Below the pieces are notes generated by a model, which saw only the letters and a program-made list of their open reading frames with translations, was not told where the DNA came from and did not search any database. DNA of 64,000 bases from Kitasatospora sp. NBC_00240 (GTDB lineage: Bacteria > Actinomycetota > Actinomycetes > Streptomycetales > Streptomycetaceae): contig NZ_JAPEMU010000001.1 of NCBI RefSeq assembly GCF_026342405.1, forward strand, positions 806,001 to 870,000, in the 5' to 3' direction. The position numbers and the translations under genes are program-made. Below, piece after piece: positions 1 to 8,645 of the stretch (position 1 is its first letter; the number at the start of each line of letters is the position of its first letter).

Positions 1-1004
1 CCCAGATGTTCCTCCGGGACGAGGACCGACTTGTCCACCAACCCGGCGATCGTGTCGATGACCTTCTCCCGTGGCAGGCCCTCGCCCGAGCACACACCTT
101 CGACCGCGTCCAGGCCGAACCACCCCGCGAAGACCGAGGCCCGTGCCCACAGCAGCCGCTCCGCGGGCGAGCACAGCTCGTGGCTCCAGTCGATCGCCGC
201 TTCCAGCGTGCGGTGCCGGGGTGGCGCCGCACGGTCCAGCCCGCGGAGGGAGCCGAGCCGCTCGTCGAACCGCCGCACGAGCTGAGCCGGCGAGAACATC
301 CGGGTCTGGGCCGCGGCCAGCTCGATGGCCAGCGGCAGGCCGTCCAGCATGCGGCACAGCTCGGCCACGTCGGGCCAGTCCTCCCTGTCCGGAGAGGTCC
401 CGCCGACCATGGCGGCCCGCTCCGCGAACAGCGCCAGCGACGGGTACTCCGCCGGCGCCGTCGAAGTACGCGCACCGTCCGCCTCACCCTCCTTGTCCGG
501 GACGGACAGTGAGGGCACCCGCCACACGTACTCGCCGGTGACCCACAGCCGCTCGCGGCTCGTCGCCAGGATCCGTATCCGCGGGGACCGGCGGATCAAG
601 GCGTTGACCAGGGACGCGCAGTCACCGGCGATCTGCTCGCAGTTGTCGAGGACGAGCAGCATCTGCCGGTCGCGCAGGAAGTCCGCGATGACGTCCGTAC
701 TGTCACGGGTCGACTGGTCGTGGATTCCCAGCGCATCCACCACCGAGGACCTCATCGCCGCAGGGTCCGTCGCGGTGGACAGGTCGACGAAACGCACACC
801 GTCAGCGAACGCCCGCCGCAGCTCCGTGGCCACTCGCATCGCCAGCCGGGTCTTGCCGACGCCACCGGCACCCGTCAGCGTCACCACCCGGGCCTCGGAC
901 AGGGCTCCCTTGACCGCACCGATGTCCTGCCGACGTCCCACGAAGCTCGTCAACTCGACCGGCAGGCCCGCATCACCCCAGCGCGTCCGCACGGGAGTGG
1001 TCAT
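1..1004 (-). CDS. NB-ARC/AfsR-like ATPase regulator (3' end outside window)
   Basis: The reverse strand reads from an ATG at 1004 to the window edge without a stop. It opens with a segment typical of streptomycete LuxR/SARP-associated ATPases (LPVELTSFVGRRQDI). A Walker A loop (GAGGVGKTR) lies near residue 37 and a Walker B-like segment (MLLVLDNCEQ) about 75 residues later, followed by the LATSRE and GLPLAIELAA motifs of STAND/NB-ARC NTPases. The C-terminus, which in this family carries TPR repeats and often a LuxR HTH, is outside the window. Such proteins are cytoplasmic ATP-dependent transcriptional regulators. No target can be inferred. The assignment rests on motifs only. Confidence 0.85.
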   Translation of the reverse strand, partial: MTTPVRTRWGDAGLPVELTSFVGRRQDIGAVKGALSEARVVTLTGAGGVGKTRLAMRVATELRRAFADGVRFVDLSTATDPAAMRSSVVDALGIHDQSTRDSTDVIADFLRDRQMLLVLDNCEQIAGDCASLVNALIRRSPRIRILATSRERLWVTGEYVWRVPSLSVPDKEGEADGARTSTAPAEYPSLALFAERAAMVGGTSPDREDWPDVAELCRMLDGLPLAIELAAAQTRMFSPAQLVRRFDERLGSLRGLDRAAPPRHRTLEAAIDWSHELCSPAERLLWARASVFAGWFGLDAVEGVCSGEGLPREKVIDTIAGLVDKSVLVPEEHL

Positions 1005-1224
1005 ACCTCGCACGCTAAACACGGCCGGGCAGGCTGTCAACGCGGCGCTCCCGACGGCTTGGTCCGACGTTGCCGACGGGTGGCCGACCACCGCCGTCGG
1101 GTCCGGCTGGACCGCCCGAATTCGGCCCCCGCCGGACGACGAGGTGGTCGCGCGTCGTGTCCGATCCGTTCCGGCGCCGCCCCGTGCGTGCAGTCCCTGC
1201 CGGCGTCTACTCGGTCGATGCATG

Positions 1225-1250
1225 ACCGAGTGATACTAATTGCTCCGGGA
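1225..1250. promoter_or_regulatory. putative operator upstream of the DeoR/LacI regulator
   Basis: This AT-rich patch in the 290-bp gap between the divergent regulator genes contains GATACTAATTGCTC. The blocks GATACTAA and AATTGCTC both recur, in a different order, upstream of the GH27 gene at 18.9 kb. GATACTAAT recurs in the operator upstream of the ROK gene at 58.17 kb. It is probably an autoregulatory site; this is inference from motif recurrence. Confidence 0.35.
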
Positions 1251-1294
1251 CAGCGCACCGTCGCCTCCGTGCGTCGGGTGGGAGAAGGGAAGCC

Positions 1295-2350
1295 ATGACC
1301 ATCACCGCGGAGGAACGGCGGGCCGGCATCCTCGATGTCGTCCGCGAACTGGGCACGGTCCGGGTGATGGATCTGGCAGCCCGGATCGGCGCCGCCCCGA
1401 TCACGGTGCGCCGAGACGTGGCGGCCCTCGCAGACCAGGGCCTGCTGCTCCGCTCGCATGGCGCCGTCTCGCTCCCGCACGCGACCACGACCGGCCCGGC
1501 AGGGCAGGACCGGGTGATCGGCATGCTCGTGCCGACGATCGGCTCCTACTTCGACGAGGTGATCGACGGGGCCCGCAAGGCGGCCACGGCCGCCGGGGCA
1601 AGGCTGGCGCTGGGAATCGCCTCCTACGAGTCCACGGACGACCGCGCCCAGGCGGACCAGCTGCTGGACTCCGGTGTCGACGGCCTACTGCTCACTCCCA
1701 ACTGGCCGGGTGCCACGCCCGGCGACACGTCCTGGGTCCGCGACCTGCCGGTACCGGCCCTGCTGGTCGAGCGTCTCGCCCCACCGGACAGCGCCGCCGC
1801 CGAGCTGGACTCGGTCGGCTCCGACCACCATCACGGTGCCTTGCTGGCCCTGCACCACCTGGTCCGGCTGGGACACAAGTCGGTGCTGCTGGCCGCCCGC
1901 GAGGACACCTGGACGGCGCACCAGGTCCGGGCCGGTTACGCGGAAGGCGTCCGGCTGCTCGGGCTTGAGCCGCAAGCAGTGATCGACATCCACCGCCCCG
2001 GGCTCGACTCGGAGGCCCTCGCCGCACAGGTCGCCGAGGCCGTGACGAACGGCGTACGGGCGGTCCTGATCCACAACGACCAGGAAGCCATCCAACTGGC
2101 ACCCCTGTTGCACGCCCGCGGGCTGCGCATGCCCGAGGACGTTGCGCTGATCTCGTACGACGACGTCTTCGCGGCGCTGGCCACGCCATCATTGACCGCT
2201 GTCGCCCCACCCAAGCGGGCGGTGGGCACCGAGGCGGTCGAACTCATGCTGCGCCGCATCGCCGGCGGGTCCGAGCTGCCCGTCCACCACGTCCGGCTGC
2301 TGCCCGAGTTGAAGGTGCGGGCCTCCTGCGGCGGGGAGCCCGGCAGGTAG
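1295..2350 (+). CDS. hybrid DeoR-HTH / LacI-sensor transcriptional regulator
   Basis: This 351-residue protein starts with a DeoR-type winged helix (about residues 1-55; ITVRRDVAALADQGLLLRSHGA is the recognition region). From about residue 70 it continues as a periplasmic-binding-fold sensor of the LacI/GalR class (IGMLVPTIGSYFDEVIDGARKA; SYDDVFAALATPSLTAV near the end). Canonical LacI proteins have a different HTH, so the architecture is a domain swap known from actinobacteria. It is a soluble DNA-binding repressor or activator that probably senses a sugar. It converges on the DUF2264 gene and is a clear paralogue of the regulator at 4683-5753. The start is an ATG behind GGGAGAAGGGAAGCC. Confidence 0.85.
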   Translation: MTITAEERRAGILDVVRELGTVRVMDLAARIGAAPITVRRDVAALADQGLLLRSHGAVSLPHATTTGPAGQDRVIGMLVPTIGSYFDEVIDGARKAATAAGARLALGIASYESTDDRAQADQLLDSGVDGLLLTPNWPGATPGDTSWVRDLPVPALLVERLAPPDSAAAELDSVGSDHHHGALLALHHLVRLGHKSVLLAAREDTWTAHQVRAGYAEGVRLLGLEPQAVIDIHRPGLDSEALAAQVAEAVTNGVRAVLIHNDQEAIQLAPLLHARGLRMPEDVALISYDDVFAALATPSLTAVAPPKRAVGTEAVELMLRRIAGGSELPVHHVRLLPELKVRASCGGEPGR

Positions 2351-2464
2351 TGCCGCCGAGCGCGCCCACCTGCCCAGCGGCTCGGTCGGTCGAGGAAGCG
2401 CGCCGCGGGCCCGGGCAGCGCGTCGAGCCTGGTACCCCCTGGAAAACCCCCAGCCGCACCAGGA

Positions 2465-4402
2465 TCAATCGCCCGGGCGGACGGTTGCGACGGTGACCCC
2501 TCCCACGCGGAGTTCGGCCTCGTGTTCGCCGCCTCCGGGCCAGGAGACGCGGATCCTGGCCCCCTGCACGTGCACACGAGGACCGGGGAAGCCTCCGGAC
2601 CCGGACCGGTCGAGCCTCGCGGCGCTGACGAACATCGTGGTCCCGGCGTGTGTGGTGCCGACCAGCACCGGTACCGCGCCGATCGCCCCGAGGGCGGTGC
2701 CACGGGACAGCCACCGCGCGTCGGCGGCCGTGAAGCCCTCGATGTTCGTCAGTGCCGAGGCCAGTCGCGCTCCCTGCGGATCGGTGACGGCGACACTGGC
2801 GAGCAACCCGTCCGTCGCCGTCTCGGCCGTTCTTCCCGCCACGGCCCAACCGCCGTGCCGTACCGCGGTACCGGGCTCGGCGCCGCCGACCAGGTGGGCG
2901 TGGACCTCGTCGGCGCCGCGGGCGAGGACCAGCGAGGTGACCGTGACGCCGGGCAGTTCGCGGCCTCCGATCCGCGGCCGGTGCGCGGAGGCGGCCCAGC
3001 CGTCGCCGGCACCGAGCGGGCGGATCCGGCCGCGTTCGCTGACCTCACCGTCGATCACCAGTCCGAAGTGGTTGTCGGGAGGGCCGTCGAAGACCGGCCC
3101 GGTGGCCGTGGAGTGGGCGAGCCGCGAATAGAGCGGGTTGTCCGGCAGCACCTGGTCGGCCGGCTGGTCGTCGCTGCCGTGGTTGTGCAGGCGGACCAGG
3201 CCGTCGGCGGCCGTGGACTGGATCAGCCACCCGGGCTGCGGCAGTGCGAGGACCCTGTCGGCGCTCTCGGCCGGGCCCGGCTCCTCGACGGCCGTCCAGA
3301 CGGGGTGGTCGGCCGGGAGCAGCAGGCCCAGGAAGCCCTTGCTCGCCCAGTAAGGCGAGGCGGGCCCCGAGTAGGTCTGGACCATCGGCTCGTACTCGCC
3401 GAACCAGCCGAGCGGGAGGAGGCCGTTCGCGTCGACGGCACCGCGGTCGACGAAGTACCGCAGGGCGCCGGAGGCGAGGCGGCGGGTGGTGCCCGGCGCC
3501 AGTGGACTGTGACCGGTGAGTGCTCCTGCCCAGAGCGGCGCGGCGGCGGCGAAGCGGTAGATGAGCGAGCGGCCCTGGTGCATGGGGGCGCCGTCGGCAC
3601 CGAAGGTGCCGGCGTATCCGTCGAGGTGAGCGGCGAGGCGGGGGCCGTACCTCTTGAGCAGGTCGCCGTCGGCACTCAAGTGGGCGTGCAGGAGGGGGTA
3701 GAGGTGAAAGGCCCAGCCGTTGTAGTGGTCGAAGGCGCGCGGGCGGCCGTCGGTGTACCAGCCGTCGCCGAGGTACCACTGTTCGATCCTCGTCAGTCCC
3801 CGGTCCACGGCGTGCTGCGCGGAGCCGTCGTGGTCGAGGCCGGCGTCGACCAGGAACGCGCCCACCATGGCGGGGAAGAGCCACCAGTTGTTGTCGACCG
3901 GGGAGGGCCGCACGCCCGGGGCCAGCCAGGCGCGGACCTGTTCGCGGGTCTGCTCGCCGAGGGTGTCCCAGAGCCACGGGCGGGTGAGTCGGAGGGCGAC
4001 GGCGATGGAGGCGGCCTCCACCAGTGCCTGGGGACGCTCGTCGATGCACGGCCAGGAGACCTGATCGCCGTCGGCGAGGTCGCGTTCGGTCGTCGGGGTC
4101 CGGGTGCCCGCGGCCAGTCCCCGGGCATAGCTCCGCATCAGCCCCGTCGGGTCCGCGCCGCCGGATCCGGCCACGCGGAAGGCCGCGAGCAGAAAGGTCC
4201 TGGCATAGCCTTCCAAGCTGTCCGAGCGTCGCCCGGACAGGCTCGGCCGGCCACCGGGAAGGTCGATGAGCGCGTGTTCCGGGCCCGCGTAACGCCTGAC
4301 GGCGGCCAGCAGGCGGTCCGCGACGGCCTCCCAGTGAGCCCTGGTCCAACCGGTGTACGGGCTGAGCGCCCAGTCCTCGGGCGGAAGCTCGGTCGACGGC
4401 AT
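2465..4402 (-). CDS. DUF2264 family protein (probable glycan-active enzyme)
   Basis: The 645-residue product has no signal peptide. Its N-terminal two thirds resembles the (alpha/alpha) toroid of DUF2264 proteins (GYARTFLLAAFRVAG, DNNWWLFPAMVGAFL, HYNGWAFHLYP, GRSLIYRFA, GPASPYWASKGFLGLLLP). The C-terminal third looks like a beta-sandwich. I recall DUF2264 as the basis of glycoside hydrolase family GH154, in which a Bacteroides beta-glucuronidase acts on arabinogalactan; this assignment should be verified. The ATG at 4402 is preferred over an upstream ATG at 4462 because AAGGAG lies 7 bases before it and the promoter lies between the two. It probably acts on imported oligosaccharides. Confidence 0.75.
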   Translation of the reverse strand: MPSTELPPEDWALSPYTGWTRAHWEAVADRLLAAVRRYAGPEHALIDLPGGRPSLSGRRSDSLEGYARTFLLAAFRVAGSGGADPTGLMRSYARGLAAGTRTPTTERDLADGDQVSWPCIDERPQALVEAASIAVALRLTRPWLWDTLGEQTREQVRAWLAPGVRPSPVDNNWWLFPAMVGAFLVDAGLDHDGSAQHAVDRGLTRIEQWYLGDGWYTDGRPRAFDHYNGWAFHLYPLLHAHLSADGDLLKRYGPRLAAHLDGYAGTFGADGAPMHQGRSLIYRFAAAAPLWAGALTGHSPLAPGTTRRLASGALRYFVDRGAVDANGLLPLGWFGEYEPMVQTYSGPASPYWASKGFLGLLLPADHPVWTAVEEPGPAESADRVLALPQPGWLIQSTAADGLVRLHNHGSDDQPADQVLPDNPLYSRLAHSTATGPVFDGPPDNHFGLVIDGEVSERGRIRPLGAGDGWAASAHRPRIGGRELPGVTVTSLVLARGADEVHAHLVGGAEPGTAVRHGGWAVAGRTAETATDGLLASVAVTDPQGARLASALTNIEGFTAADARWLSRGTALGAIGAVPVLVGTTHAGTTMFVSAARLDRSGSGGFPGPRVHVQGARIRVSWPGGGEHEAELRVGGVTVATVRPGD

Positions 4403-4433
4403 GGCGAACTCCTTGGTCGGAAGTGGCTGATCG

Positions 4434-4485
4434 AATATAGAAAAGTGCCGATCAATCGTCAAGATTTACGACCATATGATCATCC
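4434..4485 (-). promoter_or_regulatory. promoter and operator of the DUF2264 gene
   Basis: On the minus strand, TTGACG (4457-4462) and TATATT (4434-4439) are separated by exactly 17 bases, a near-consensus housekeeping promoter. The -35 is preceded by AAATC and by ATGATCATATGG. The block AAATCTTGACG recurs in the promoter at 35.55 kb, and close relatives occur at 29.0, 40.55 and 18.9 kb. The GATCGAATAT segment overlapping the -10 resembles operator half-sites near 5805 and 58165. Confidence 0.6.
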
Positions 4486-4682
4486 AGATCCAGGGTCAGC
4501 CGTCCACATCGGGGACAACCCCGACCCCAGGGCGCATGGGGGGCAATATGGATCCAGGTCACTTGAAATCATGCGATCTCCAGCCCGGCCATGTGAACCA
4601 CCGACAACCTGTTGGGGACTCCTTCGGCCGGCTCGCCACCGGCGGCAGGCTGATTCGGGCCGGGAAAAACGGCAGGGCGGAT

Positions 4683-5753
4683 TCAGCGCTCGCCGCCGCA
4701 CGAACCCCGGACCTTCAGGCCCGGTAGCAGCCGGATCCGACGGGCGGGCCGGGCCCGATCGCAGTCGAGGCGTTTCAACAGGAGCTCCGCGGCAGCGTCG
4801 CCGACAGCACGCTTGGGCGGAGCGACGGCCGTCAGAGCCGGAACCGCGAGCGCGGCGTACACATCGTCGTAGGAGATCAGGGCGAGTCCCCCGGGAAGGG
4901 TCAGGCCACGGGCGCGCAGCAACGGCAGCAACTGGATGGCGTCGTGGTCGTTGTGGACAAGCACGGCTCGCACACCCGAGGCGACCGAACCCGCGATCCG
5001 GTCCGCCAGGGTCTCGATGTCCGTGCGGCCCGAGCCCGGAAGCGAAGCCTCCATGTCGATGACCGGCTGCGGTTCGAACCCGAGCAGCCGCACGGCCTCG
5101 GTGTAGCCGGCTCGCACCTGGTGCGAGGTCCAGGTGTCGTCGCGGGCAGCCAGCGTCACGGACCGGTGCCCGAGCGAAGCGAGATGGCTCAGCGCGAGCA
5201 GGACGCCGTGGTGATGGTCCGATCCGACGGCGTCCAACGCCGCGCCGGGACCGCCCGGGGAGGCCCAGCGTTCGACCAGGACGGCGGGAACGGGGAGTTC
5301 GTCGAGCCAGCCGTACTCGTCGTGACGCCCGCCCGGGAGCCAGTTGGGGGCCACCAGCAGCCCGTCGACACCCGACTCCAGCAGCCGCTCGGCCTGCGCG
5401 TGGTCGTCCCGGGCCTCGTACGGGGAAATGCCGAGGACCAGTCGCACACCGGCGGCGGCGGTGGCGGCACGGGCGCCGGCGATCACCTCGTCGAAGTAGG
5501 AGCCGACGGTGGGTACCAGCATCCCGACCACGTACTCACGGCCGGCGCCGGTTTCCGCTCCGGCGTCCCCGGGAATCGAGACCACTCCGTGCGAACGCCG
5601 CAGCGTCCCCTCAGCCGCCAGGGCCGCGATGTCGCGCCGGACAGTGACCGCCGGGATCCGGAGGCGGCCGGCCAGATCCGCCACGCGCACGCTGCCCAGC
5701 TCTCGTACGACGTTGACGATCCAGGCGCGCCGGACTTCCGCTGAGATGGACAT
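4683..5753 (-). CDS. hybrid DeoR-HTH / LacI-sensor transcriptional regulator (paralogue)
   Basis: A 356-residue regulator with the same layout as the one at 1295-2350: DeoR winged helix in about the first 60 residues (VTVRRDIAALAAEGTLRRSHG) and a LacI-like sugar sensor thereafter (VGMLVPTVGSYFDEVIAGAR, SYDDVYAALAVPALTAVAPP). The two share long conserved blocks throughout, so they are duplicates or close paralogues. The ATG at 5753 is chosen over 5804 because GGGAGG precedes it and the N-terminus then aligns with the paralogue (MSISAEVRRA against MTITAEERRA). It lies upstream of and codirectional with the DUF2264 gene, its likeliest target. Its own upstream region holds GATC-rich operator-like sequence. 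Confidence 0.85.
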   Translation of the reverse strand: MSISAEVRRAWIVNVVRELGSVRVADLAGRLRIPAVTVRRDIAALAAEGTLRRSHGVVSIPGDAGAETGAGREYVVGMLVPTVGSYFDEVIAGARAATAAAGVRLVLGISPYEARDDHAQAERLLESGVDGLLVAPNWLPGGRHDEYGWLDELPVPAVLVERWASPGGPGAALDAVGSDHHHGVLLALSHLASLGHRSVTLAARDDTWTSHQVRAGYTEAVRLLGFEPQPVIDMEASLPGSGRTDIETLADRIAGSVASGVRAVLVHNDHDAIQLLPLLRARGLTLPGGLALISYDDVYAALAVPALTAVAPPKRAVGDAAAELLLKRLDCDRARPARRIRLLPGLKVRGSCGGER

Positions 5754-5793
5754 GTGCTCCCTCCCGATGACTGCGATGCGATCCGGTGGATCA

Positions 5794-5828
5794 CTTGCTA
5801 TCATTCGATCATATATGGATCACAAGAG
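5794..5828. promoter_or_regulatory. putative operator/promoter of the DeoR/LacI regulator
   Basis: An AT-rich stretch upstream of the regulator start reads CTTGCTATCATTCGATCAT followed by ATATGGATCAC. The block TTGCT...CATTCGAT is shared with the reverse complement of the GH27 upstream site at 18.914-18.935 kb (TTGCTCATTCGATA). This is probably a binding site of one of the two DeoR/LacI paralogues. Confidence 0.4.
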
Positions 5829-6021
5829 CAATCATGTGGCCGTCTTGGCACTCACACGGCAGGACGAGCCCGCTCCCGTGGCCGAGCCGGCGCGCAGCAC
5901 CCACGACACCCCGAGCATCGGTCGCCGCTGAACCGCTGCGGGTTTTACCGAGACTCCTTCCCTTGGAAGGATCGAGTCCGTTACGAGGAAGCCATACCCC
6001 AGTGAGGTCCGGGAGCGGGCG

Positions 6022-6300
6022 GTGCGCCTGGTGCTGGAGACCCGCGATCAGTACGAGACCGTGTACCAGTGCATCCGGTCGATCGGCGCCAAGCTCGACG
6101 TGGGCCCGGAAAGCCTGCGCAAGTGGGTGCGCCAGGCCCGGACCGACGCCGGCACCCGGCCCGGCACCACGACCGAGGAATCCGCGGCGATGAAGGCGCT
6201 CAAGCGGGAGAACGCCGAGCTGAAGCGCGCCAACGAGATCCTCAAGGCCGCGGCGTCCTTCTTCGCGGCCGAGCTCGACCGGCCACACACACGCTCGTAG
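6022..6300 (+). CDS. IS3 orfA (transposase HTH/leucine-zipper subunit)
   Basis: This encodes the OrfA half of the IS3 transposase: an HTH_23-like domain (RAVRLVLETRDQYETV, LDVGPESLRKWVRQA) and a heptad-like C-terminus (MKALKRENAELKRANEILKAAASFF). Homology-like sequence extends upstream in frame (TRKPYPSEVRE before 6019), but that stretch contains no ATG, GTG or TTG. GTG at 6022 is therefore the first standard start and would shorten the usual N-terminus; alternatively a non-standard start such as the GTT at 5980 is used. OrfB is expressed by -1 frameshifting in this family. Confidence 0.75.
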   Translation: MRLVLETRDQYETVYQCIRSIGAKLDVGPESLRKWVRQARTDAGTRPGTTTEESAAMKALKRENAELKRANEILKAAASFFAAELDRPHTRS

Positions 6301-7220
6301 CGTTCATCGACGAGCACCGGGACCGCTTCGGCGGAGTCGAGCCGATCTGCAGGACGCTCACCGCGAACGACTGCAGCATCCACTCCAGCACCTACTACGC
6401 CCACAAGAGCGGCACCACCTCCGCCCGCGCCCGCCGCGACGCCGAACTCGTCCCGCTCATCAAGGAGATCCACGAGAGCAACTACGGCGTCTACGGCTAC
6501 CGCAAGGTCTGGGCCGAACTCAACCGGCGCGGCCACACCGTCGCACAGTGCACGGTCTCCCGTCTCATGAAGGCAGAAGGACTGTCGGGAGCGGTGCGAG
6601 GCAAGAAGATCGTCACCACCGTCTCGGACAAGAGCGTGGACCGCGCACCCGACCTGCTGCAGCGCAACTTCGTCGCGAGCGCACCGAACCGCGTCTGGGT
6701 GGCGGACTTCACGCACGTGGCGGCCTGGGCCGGCACCGTCTACGTCGCGTTCGTCGTCGACACCTTCTCGCGGCGGATCGTCGGCTGGTCGGCGGCCACC
6801 AACAAGCAGACCCCACTGATCCTGTCCGCGCTCGAGATGGGCCTGTGGCAGCGAGACCGCGGCGGATTCCCGGTCATGCCAAGGGAGTTGATACACCACT
6901 CCGATGCCGGCTCGCAGTACACGTCGTTCCGCCTGGCCACGCACCTGGCCAAGGAGAAGATGGCCGCGTCCATCGGGTCGGTCGGAGACGCCCTGGACAA
7001 CGCCCTGATGGAATCGGCCATCGGCCTGTACAAAACCGAGCTCATCAAGCGCCAAGGCCCCTGGCGCACCCTCACCGACGTCGAGATCGCCACCGCCGAG
7101 TACGTCGACTGGTTCAACTCCACCCGGCTCCACAGTGAACTCGGCCACACCCCACCCGCCGAATACGAAGCCAAGTACTACAGCCAACAGCCAAACCTGC
7201 AGGTCACAGTCACAATCTAG
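6285..7220 (+). CDS. IS3 orfB (DDE transposase, expressed by frameshift)
   Basis: OrfB lies in the -1 frame relative to OrfA and is read from the overlap near 6285. It shows the HTH_21 region (SNYGVYGYRKVWAELNRRG) and the rve integrase core. The first catalytic Asp is in WVADFTHV, the second in HHSDAGSQYTS, and the Glu is in DNALMESAIGLYKTEL. The typical ending RLHSELGHTPPAEYEA is intact. No premature stop is present, so the transposase could be active. I did not find a convincing canonical A6G slippery site; TTCTTCGCGG lies in the overlap. Confidence 0.85.
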   Translation, partial: THTLVAFIDEHRDRFGGVEPICRTLTANDCSIHSSTYYAHKSGTTSARARRDAELVPLIKEIHESNYGVYGYRKVWAELNRRGHTVAQCTVSRLMKAEGLSGAVRGKKIVTTVSDKSVDRAPDLLQRNFVASAPNRVWVADFTHVAAWAGTVYVAFVVDTFSRRIVGWSAATNKQTPLILSALEMGLWQRDRGGFPVMPRELIHHSDAGSQYTSFRLATHLAKEKMAASIGSVGDALDNALMESAIGLYKTELIKRQGPWRTLTDVEIATAEYVDWFNSTRLHSELGHTPPAEYEAKYYSQQPNLQVTVTI

Positions 7221-7265
7221 AGTCTCTGAAGAACCCGCAGCGGTTCACCTCCGGTCAAACGCGGT

Positions 7266-7329
7266 GACGGCAGACATGCAGGACGCTCGCCCGGGGATTC
7301 CCGGCCGAGCGTCCTGCATGTGTGCCGTC
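7266..7329. terminator. long hairpin, probable bidirectional terminator
   Basis: A 24-bp stem with one mismatch (7266-7289 pairing with 7306-7329) encloses a 16-nt loop. It sits between the IS3 right end and the 3' end of the exporter operon and could terminate that operon. No U-tract follows, which is usual in high-GC actinobacteria. Confidence 0.6.
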
Positions 7330-7421
7330 GGCCCGGACCAGCCGACCACGTGCTGCGACAACCCCTGGAAAACCGCCCCGTGGGACGGGCCCCCGAGCAG
7401 AAGGGTCGCGGCCGGTGGTGG

Positions 7422-8645
7422 TCAACTGGATGCGAGTGCTTCGGCGGGGGAGGTGCGGGCAGCGCGGGTTGCCGGGTAGAGGCCGGCGAGGGCTCCGATG
7501 GTGACGGCGGCGGCTACACCGGCGAGGACGGCTTGGGCGGGGATGGTGACAGGCCAGTTCTGGTTGCGTGCCCAGCCGACGCAGACGGCCAGACCGATGA
7601 CCACGCCGCTGAGGCCGCCGAGGGCGGAGAGGGCCACGGATTCGGTGAGGAACTGCAGCTTGATCTGGCCGCGGCCGGCTCCGATGGCCCGGCGCAGGCC
7701 GATCTCGGCTCGTCGTTCGAGTACGGAGATGACCATGGTGTTGGCGACTCCGATGCCTCCGACCAGCAGGGCAATCGCTCCCAGCCCGAGGAACATCAGC
7801 TTGAAGGTGTTCTTGACGGCGAGCGCGGTGGTGAGGGCGTCGGAGGGGCGGCTGATGTTCACCTGGTCGGGGTGCTGCGGGTTGACCGTCTGTGCGAGAA
7901 CGTCGTGCACGTCGTTGACCGCCTCGTCGGCGGAGCGTACGTAGATGGTGGTCGGGTGTCCGTCGAAGCCGATCTTGGCGGCGGCGTCCCAGCCGATCAG
8001 GGCGGAGCGGTCGATCTCGGGGGCGAGGGTGACGGGGCTCAGGATGCCAGCGACGGTGAACCACTGGCCGCCCAGGTAGACGGGGGTGCCGGGGCTGTGG
8101 ACACCGAGCCGGTCGGCGGCGACGGAGCCGAGGACGACTGCGGGGTATTGCTCGGTGGCCGCGTTGAGCCAGGTGCCCTTGGCGATCGTGGCGCCGATCG
8201 TGGTGGGCAGGTCGAGCCGGGTGCCCTGGACGGCGATGCCGGCGGTGTCGCGCTGGTCGGTCTTGTCGTTGCGGTGCACGGTGGCGTTGGAAACCGTGCC
8301 CACGGCGGAGACCTGGCGCACGGGTGCGATCCGGCTCACCATGGTCGCGGATTCCGTGGGCAGTTCGGACTTGGTTCCGAACAGGTCATGTCCGGTGGTG
8401 GCGGTGAGCAGGTTGGTGCCGACCTTGGCGATCTGGGCCTCGATCTGGGCCTGACTGCCGGCGGTGATGCCGAGGATGGCGACCATCGCGGCGATGCCGA
8501 TCGCGATGCCGAGGGCGGACAGGCACGCGCGCAGCGGGCGCCCGCGGACGCCTACCAGTCCGACACGGATGACGTCGCCGGGGCTGAGGCGGCCGGACGC
8601 CGGTAGTGGGGCGGGTGCCCCGGTCCGGGACGGTGCGGTGTTCAC
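7422..8645 (-). CDS. FtsX/MacB-type ABC transporter permease
   Basis: A 407-residue permease. A first transmembrane segment near residues 45-65 ([17 protein letters not shown]) is followed by a large extracytoplasmic MacB_PCD-like domain. Three C-terminal transmembrane segments complete the FtsX core ([57 protein letters not shown]). It starts with GTG overlapping the ATPase stop by 4 bases (GTGA). With the upstream genes it forms a MacAB-like mechanotransmission exporter; the substrate is unknown but could be a lipid, peptide or antibiotic. Confidence 0.88.
   Translation of the reverse strand: MNTAPSRTGAPAPLPASGRLSPGDVIRVGLVGVRGRPLRACLSALGIAIGIAAMVAILGITAGSQAQIEAQIAKVGTNLLTATTGHDLFGTKSELPTESATMVSRIAPVRQVSAVGTVSNATVHRNDKTDQRDTAGIAVQGTRLDLPTTIGATIAKGTWLNAATEQYPAVVLGSVAADRLGVHSPGTPVYLGGQWFTVAGILSPVTLAPEIDRSALIGWDAAAKIGFDGHPTTIYVRSADEAVNDVHDVLAQTVNPQHPDQVNISRPSDALTTALAVKNTFKLMFLGLGAIALLVGGIGVANTMVISVLERRAEIGLRRAIGAGRGQIKLQFLTESVALSALGGLSGVVIGLAVCVGWARNQNWPVTIPAQAVLAGVAAAVTIGALAGLYPATRAARTSPAEALASS

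Larger units (their letters stand above)
5929..7247 (+). mobile_element. IS3-family insertion sequence
   Basis: The 1319-bp element is bounded by imperfect terminal inverted repeats of about 29 bp. The left end starts TGAACCGCTGCGGGTT and the right end reads AACCCGCAGCGGTTCA. Inside are overlapping orfA and orfB in the -1 frame relationship typical of IS3. No matching 3-4 bp target duplication is visible at the ends I assigned (CGC on the left, CCT on the right), so either the ends are slightly off or the flanks have been rearranged. Confidence 0.85.

Noticed and set aside
6230..6300. Canonical A6G frameshift site in IS3
   Set aside because: No A-rich heptamer is present in the orfA/orfB overlap; the frameshift is inferred only from the frame relation.
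5926..7250. Target-site duplication for the IS3 element
   Set aside because: The 3-4 bases flanking the assigned ends (CGC and CCT) do not match.
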